A stretch of DNA of 7,805 bases from Pseudomonadales bacterium. GTDB taxonomy: Bacteria; Pseudomonadota; Gammaproteobacteria; Pseudomonadales; IMCC2047. The stretch covers positions 1 to 7,805 of the forward strand of contig JAIPFG010000140.1 of assembly GCA_021736745.1 (NCBI GenBank), given 5' to 3'. The notes below the pieces were generated by a model, which worked only from the letters and a program-made list of their open reading frames with translations, was not told where the DNA came from and did no database searches. A program made the translations under genes and the position numbers. Below are positions 5,401 through 7,805 of the stretch, piece after piece. Numbering within the stretch: position 1 is the first letter of the stretch; every line of letters starts with the position of its first letter.

Positions 5401-6309
5401 GTGCTGATGATAACGCCAAAAATCATAGTGGTTAGAGGGTTGACCGCTTTTCTGTCTCTGCTGGGGCTGGTAGTCAGCCTGCCCGGTTTTGCGCTGCAAG
5501 ACACGAGAGCCTATGGCGCTTTTATTGAAGATAGCGAATGGAAAACAACAGGCTCTGAATTGGAGTGTGGTCTGTCCCAGGCAATTCCGGAATTTGGTGA
5601 AGGTGTTTTTCGGCAAAAAGCAGGGGAAAGCTTAGAATTCCAATTAAAGTCATTCAATCGCATATTGAAACCGGGTGTGGCTGATTTGATTGCACAGGGC
5701 CCAGCTTGGAAGCCGAATGTGCTTTCCCATGCGATAGCCTCCTTGGAAGTTTCCGATCAGCCAGTTCCGGTGCAGGTAGGTAAACCCTATGCCGCCATTA
5801 TGTTGGCTCAGCTGAACAGAGGGATGATGCCGACATTTTCAGCCTTCAGTTCTGAGGCGTTGAACGAAAATGAGCGCGTCAAAGTAGTAATGTCTTCAGC
5901 TAATTTTCAAGAGGCTTACGCGGACTATATTGGCTGTCTGTCGCACCTCTTACCTGTTAATTTTAAGCAGATTGCTAGGTCGGCGATATTTTTTAATACG
6001 AACGATGCTTCGCTTAGTGAAGAGATTCAAGAGCAGTTGGACTTAATTGCGCGCTATGTAAAAGCGGATAAAAAGATCAAACATATTTTTATCGATGGAC
6101 ATACCGACGATGCTGGTGATAAAGCAGTCAATGTCAAACTTTCAAAAATCCGGGCAACAGCGGTGCAGAATTATTTCAAACAGGCCGGTGTCGAGAGTAA
6201 CCTCATGACTTTGCGATATCATGGAGGCAAATACCCAGCCCTTAAAAATAATTCAGATGAAAATCGAGCACGTAATCGAAGGGTGACAATTCGTTTAGAA
6301 CGCAATTGA
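5401..6309 (+). CDS. motY: MotY-like flagellar motor (T-ring) protein with OmpA C-domain
   Basis: MotY is a periplasmic protein associated with the outer-membrane side of the flagellar basal body. In sodium-driven polar motors it forms the T ring with MotX and helps hold stator units. The protein is 302 residues. An N-terminal signal peptide (about 1-31, hydrophobic from residue 8, ending SLPGFA) is followed by an N-domain with two conserved cysteines, C56 in ELECGLSQ and C179 in IGCLSHLLP, which form a disulfide in Vibrio MotY. RGMMPTFS (140-147) and VVMSSANFQEAY (162-173) resemble the Vibrio sequence. The OmpA/peptidoglycan-binding domain spans about 195-302, with GHTDDAG (233-239) and NRARNRRVTI (288-297). 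The start is GTG at 5401 or ATG at 5407; neither has a strong Shine-Dalgarno. No in-frame ATG lies upstream before a stop at 5353. A sigma-28-like promoter precedes it. Confidence 0.9.
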   Translation: MLMITPKIIVVRGLTAFLSLLGLVVSLPGFALQDTRAYGAFIEDSEWKTTGSELECGLSQAIPEFGEGVFRQKAGESLEFQLKSFNRILKPGVADLIAQGPAWKPNVLSHAIASLEVSDQPVPVQVGKPYAAIMLAQLNRGMMPTFSAFSSEALNENERVKVVMSSANFQEAYADYIGCLSHLLPVNFKQIARSAIFFNTNDASLSEEIQEQLDLIARYVKADKKIKHIFIDGHTDDAGDKAVNVKLSKIRATAVQNYFKQAGVESNLMTLRYHGGKYPALKNNSDENRARNRRVTIRLERN

Positions 6310-6391
6310 GCACTTCAATGAGATAGAAATCCTTTCCAACAACATCTAAATTTATTCTAAGTCGGCGCTGTTAATAGATGGCGACGCGGTT

Positions 6392-6397
6392 TAAAAT
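6392..6397 (+). promoter_or_regulatory. Possible -10 element of argG-gloA
   Basis: TAAAAT is followed by a GC-rich discriminator (AGCGCCCC), about 64 bases before the argG start. No good -35 is evident. An inverted pair GGCGCT (6364-6369) and AGCGCC (6398-6403) flanks it. Confidence 0.3.
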
Positions 6398-6460
6398 AGC
6401 GCCCCTTCCCATATGATTGTGTGCTCGATACTGATTCGAAGCGAATTTTCGGAGTTAAGA

Positions 6461-7681
6461 ATGTCTGATATCAAGAAAGTAGTTTTGGCTTATTCGGGTG
6501 GACTGGATACCTCGGTGATTTGTCGATGGTTACAGGAAACCTACCAGTGTGAGGTGGTTACCTTTACTGCTGATCTGGGGCAAGGTGAAGAGGTTGAGCC
6601 TGCCAGAGCGAAAGCGAAAGCGATGGGCATCAAAGAGATTTATATAGACGATTTACGCGAAGAATTTGTCCGTGATTTTGTATACCCCATGTTTCGAGCT
6701 AACGCCCTATACGAAGGAGAGTATCTGTTGGGCACCTCTATCGCACGCCCTCTGATTGCCAAACGATTGATAGAAATTGCTAACGAAACAGGGGCCGATG
6801 CCATTTCGCATGGAGCTACAGGTAAAGGCAATGACCAAGTACGCTTTGAGTTGGGGGCTTATGCATTGAAGCCAGGAGTTAAAGTCATCGCGCCATGGCG
6901 GGAATGGGATCTGAATTCACGTGAGTCCTTATTGGCCTATTGTGAAACCCACGACATTCCGGTCGAGAAAAAGCGGGGTTCTAAATCACCCTATTCGATG
7001 GATGCAAATCTACTGCACATTTCTTACGAAGGCGATCTTTTAGAAGACCCATGGACTGAGCCGGAAGAGGATATGTGGTTGTGGAGTGTATCACCTGAAA
7101 ACGCACCAGATCAGCCAACTTATATTGAACTTAGCTATAAGTGCGGCGATATCGTCGCAATTGATGGCAAACCGATGTCTCCCGCCAACGTCTTGGCCCA
7201 TTTAAATAAAATCGGTGGTGCCAACGGTATCGGTCGAGCGGATATTGTTGAAAACCGGTTTGTCGGGATGAAGGCAAGAGGTTGCTACGAAACACCCGGT
7301 GGGACAATCATGTTGAAAGCTCATCGGGCGATTGAATCAATCACTTTGGATCGTGAAGCGGCACATCTGAAGGATGAAATGATGCCGCGTTATGCTGAGC
7401 TCGTGTATAACGGTTTCTGGTGGTCGCCTGAACGTCGAGCGCTACAGGCTTTAGTTGATCAAACTCAGGAATATGTCAACGGGCGAGTGCGCCTTAAACT
7501 TTACCGAGGCAATGTGATTGTTGTGGGTCGGGCATCGGAAGATAGTTTGTTCGATGCGAGCATTGCTACTTTTGAAGATGACGCTGGCGCTTATAACCAA
7601 AAAGACGCTGAAGGCTTTATTAAATTGAATGCCTTACGCTTGCGAATTGCAGCAAAAAAGGATCGGAAACTACTCGACTAA
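6461..7681 (+). CDS. argG: Argininosuccinate synthase
   Basis: This enzyme uses ATP to join citrulline and aspartate into argininosuccinate, the penultimate step of arginine synthesis, and acts in the cytosol as a tetramer. Numbered from the ATG at 6461, the protein is 406 residues, the shorter type found in Pseudomonas rather than the ~447-residue E. coli form. The N-type ATP pyrophosphatase loop AYSGGLDTS is at residues 10-18. LGTSIARPL (90-98) and GATGKGNDQVRFE (118-130) contribute to citrulline, aspartate and ATP binding. The frame is open back to an ATG at 6413, but that would add 16 residues not found in the family. The 6461 start has GGAG at 6451-6454 and gives the normal MSDIKKVVLAYSGG beginning. 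gloA follows after 12 bases, implying co-transcription. Confidence 0.97.
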   Translation: MSDIKKVVLAYSGGLDTSVICRWLQETYQCEVVTFTADLGQGEEVEPARAKAKAMGIKEIYIDDLREEFVRDFVYPMFRANALYEGEYLLGTSIARPLIAKRLIEIANETGADAISHGATGKGNDQVRFELGAYALKPGVKVIAPWREWDLNSRESLLAYCETHDIPVEKKRGSKSPYSMDANLLHISYEGDLLEDPWTEPEEDMWLWSVSPENAPDQPTYIELSYKCGDIVAIDGKPMSPANVLAHLNKIGGANGIGRADIVENRFVGMKARGCYETPGGTIMLKAHRAIESITLDREAAHLKDEMMPRYAELVYNGFWWSPERRALQALVDQTQEYVNGRVRLKLYRGNVIVVGRASEDSLFDASIATFEDDAGAYNQKDAEGFIKLNALRLRIAAKKDRKLLD

Positions 7682-7693
7682 CGGAGTAAATTC

Positions 7694-7805
7694 ATGAGAA
7701 TTATGCATACTATGCTGTGGGTGACTGATTTAGACCGCTCGGTTGATTTCTATACCAATATTCTCGGTATGCGCGAGATCAAACGTATGGATAACCCAGA
7801 GTATC
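7694..7805 (+). CDS. gloA: Lactoylglutathione lyase (glyoxalase I), C-terminal part beyond window
   Basis: Glyoxalase I isomerises the hemithioacetal of methylglyoxal and glutathione to S-lactoylglutathione. Only 37 codons are visible, from ATG 7694 (MRIMHTMLWVTDLDRS...) to the window edge. The pattern H5-T-M-L-x-V-x-D-L-x-R-S-x-x-F-Y followed by LGM and NPEY matches the bacterial GloA N-terminus; H5 would be the first metal ligand. GGAG at 7683-7686 lies 7 bases before the ATG. The gene lies 12 bases after argG with no promoter or terminator between. The remaining metal ligands are outside the window. Confidence 0.92.
   Translation, partial: MRIMHTMLWVTDLDRSVDFYTNILGMREIKRMDNPEY

Noticed and set aside
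6413..6460. Earlier argG start at ATG 6413
   Set aside because: It has no Shine-Dalgarno and adds 16 residues absent from the family; ATG 6461 has GGAG and the normal N-terminus.
1..7805. Defence island, mobile element, phage or novel multi-gene system
   Set aside because: All long genes are housekeeping families in a conserved order; no recombinase, toxin-antitoxin pair, terminal repeats or repeat array is visible.

Overview
The window reads as ordinary chromosomal core-gene territory from a gammaproteobacterium. It contains eight well-recognised genes: argF (cut by the left edge), argD, grxD, a 2-Cys peroxiredoxin, rnt, pyrC, motY and argG, followed by the first codons of gloA at the right edge. 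As I recall it, Pseudomonas aeruginosa has the same neighbourhood (argF .. grxD .. peroxiredoxin, rnt, pyrC, motY, argG, gloA). The moderate base composition and the argD-argF pair point to another motile, probably aquatic gammaproteobacterium; that placement is inference from memory of gene order and protein sequence. No transposase, integrase, phage gene, CRISPR array, tRNA or rRNA is visible.

Layout: argD then argF run leftward as a tight pair (2001 to 1). A 303-base divergent intergenic region (2002-2304) holds a likely argD promoter, a hairpin followed by a T-run, a 15-codon candidate small ORF with a good ribosome binding site, and a 9-bp inverted repeat enclosing a 10-bp-phased direct repeat. 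Rightward from there come grxD and a peroxiredoxin with its own promoter, which is overlapped by an 8-bp dyad. A strong bidirectional terminator (3403-3429) separates the peroxiredoxin from the convergent, leftward pyrC-rnt pair, in which rnt appears to start with TTG. The pyrC/motY gap (5198-5400) carries a strong -10 element for pyrC and, facing right, a close match to a sigma-28 (FliA) flagellar promoter for motY. Then argG and gloA run rightward, 12 bases apart.

How the genes fit together: argD, argF and argG supply three arginine-biosynthesis steps (acetylornithine aminotransferase, ornithine carbamoyltransferase, argininosuccinate synthase). pyrC uses the other branch of carbamoyl-phosphate metabolism, pyrimidine synthesis. 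grxD, the peroxiredoxin and gloA handle iron-sulfur/thiol, peroxide and methylglyoxal stress. rnt matures stable RNA. motY belongs to the flagellar motor although no other flagellar gene is present.

I did not find a convincing new multi-gene system. The points worth a second look are regulatory or small: the sigma-28 promoter, the tiny ORF and dyad upstream of grxD, the dyad over the peroxiredoxin promoter, the GC-rich charged tail of ArgD next to an argF start without a Shine-Dalgarno, and the TTG start of rnt.
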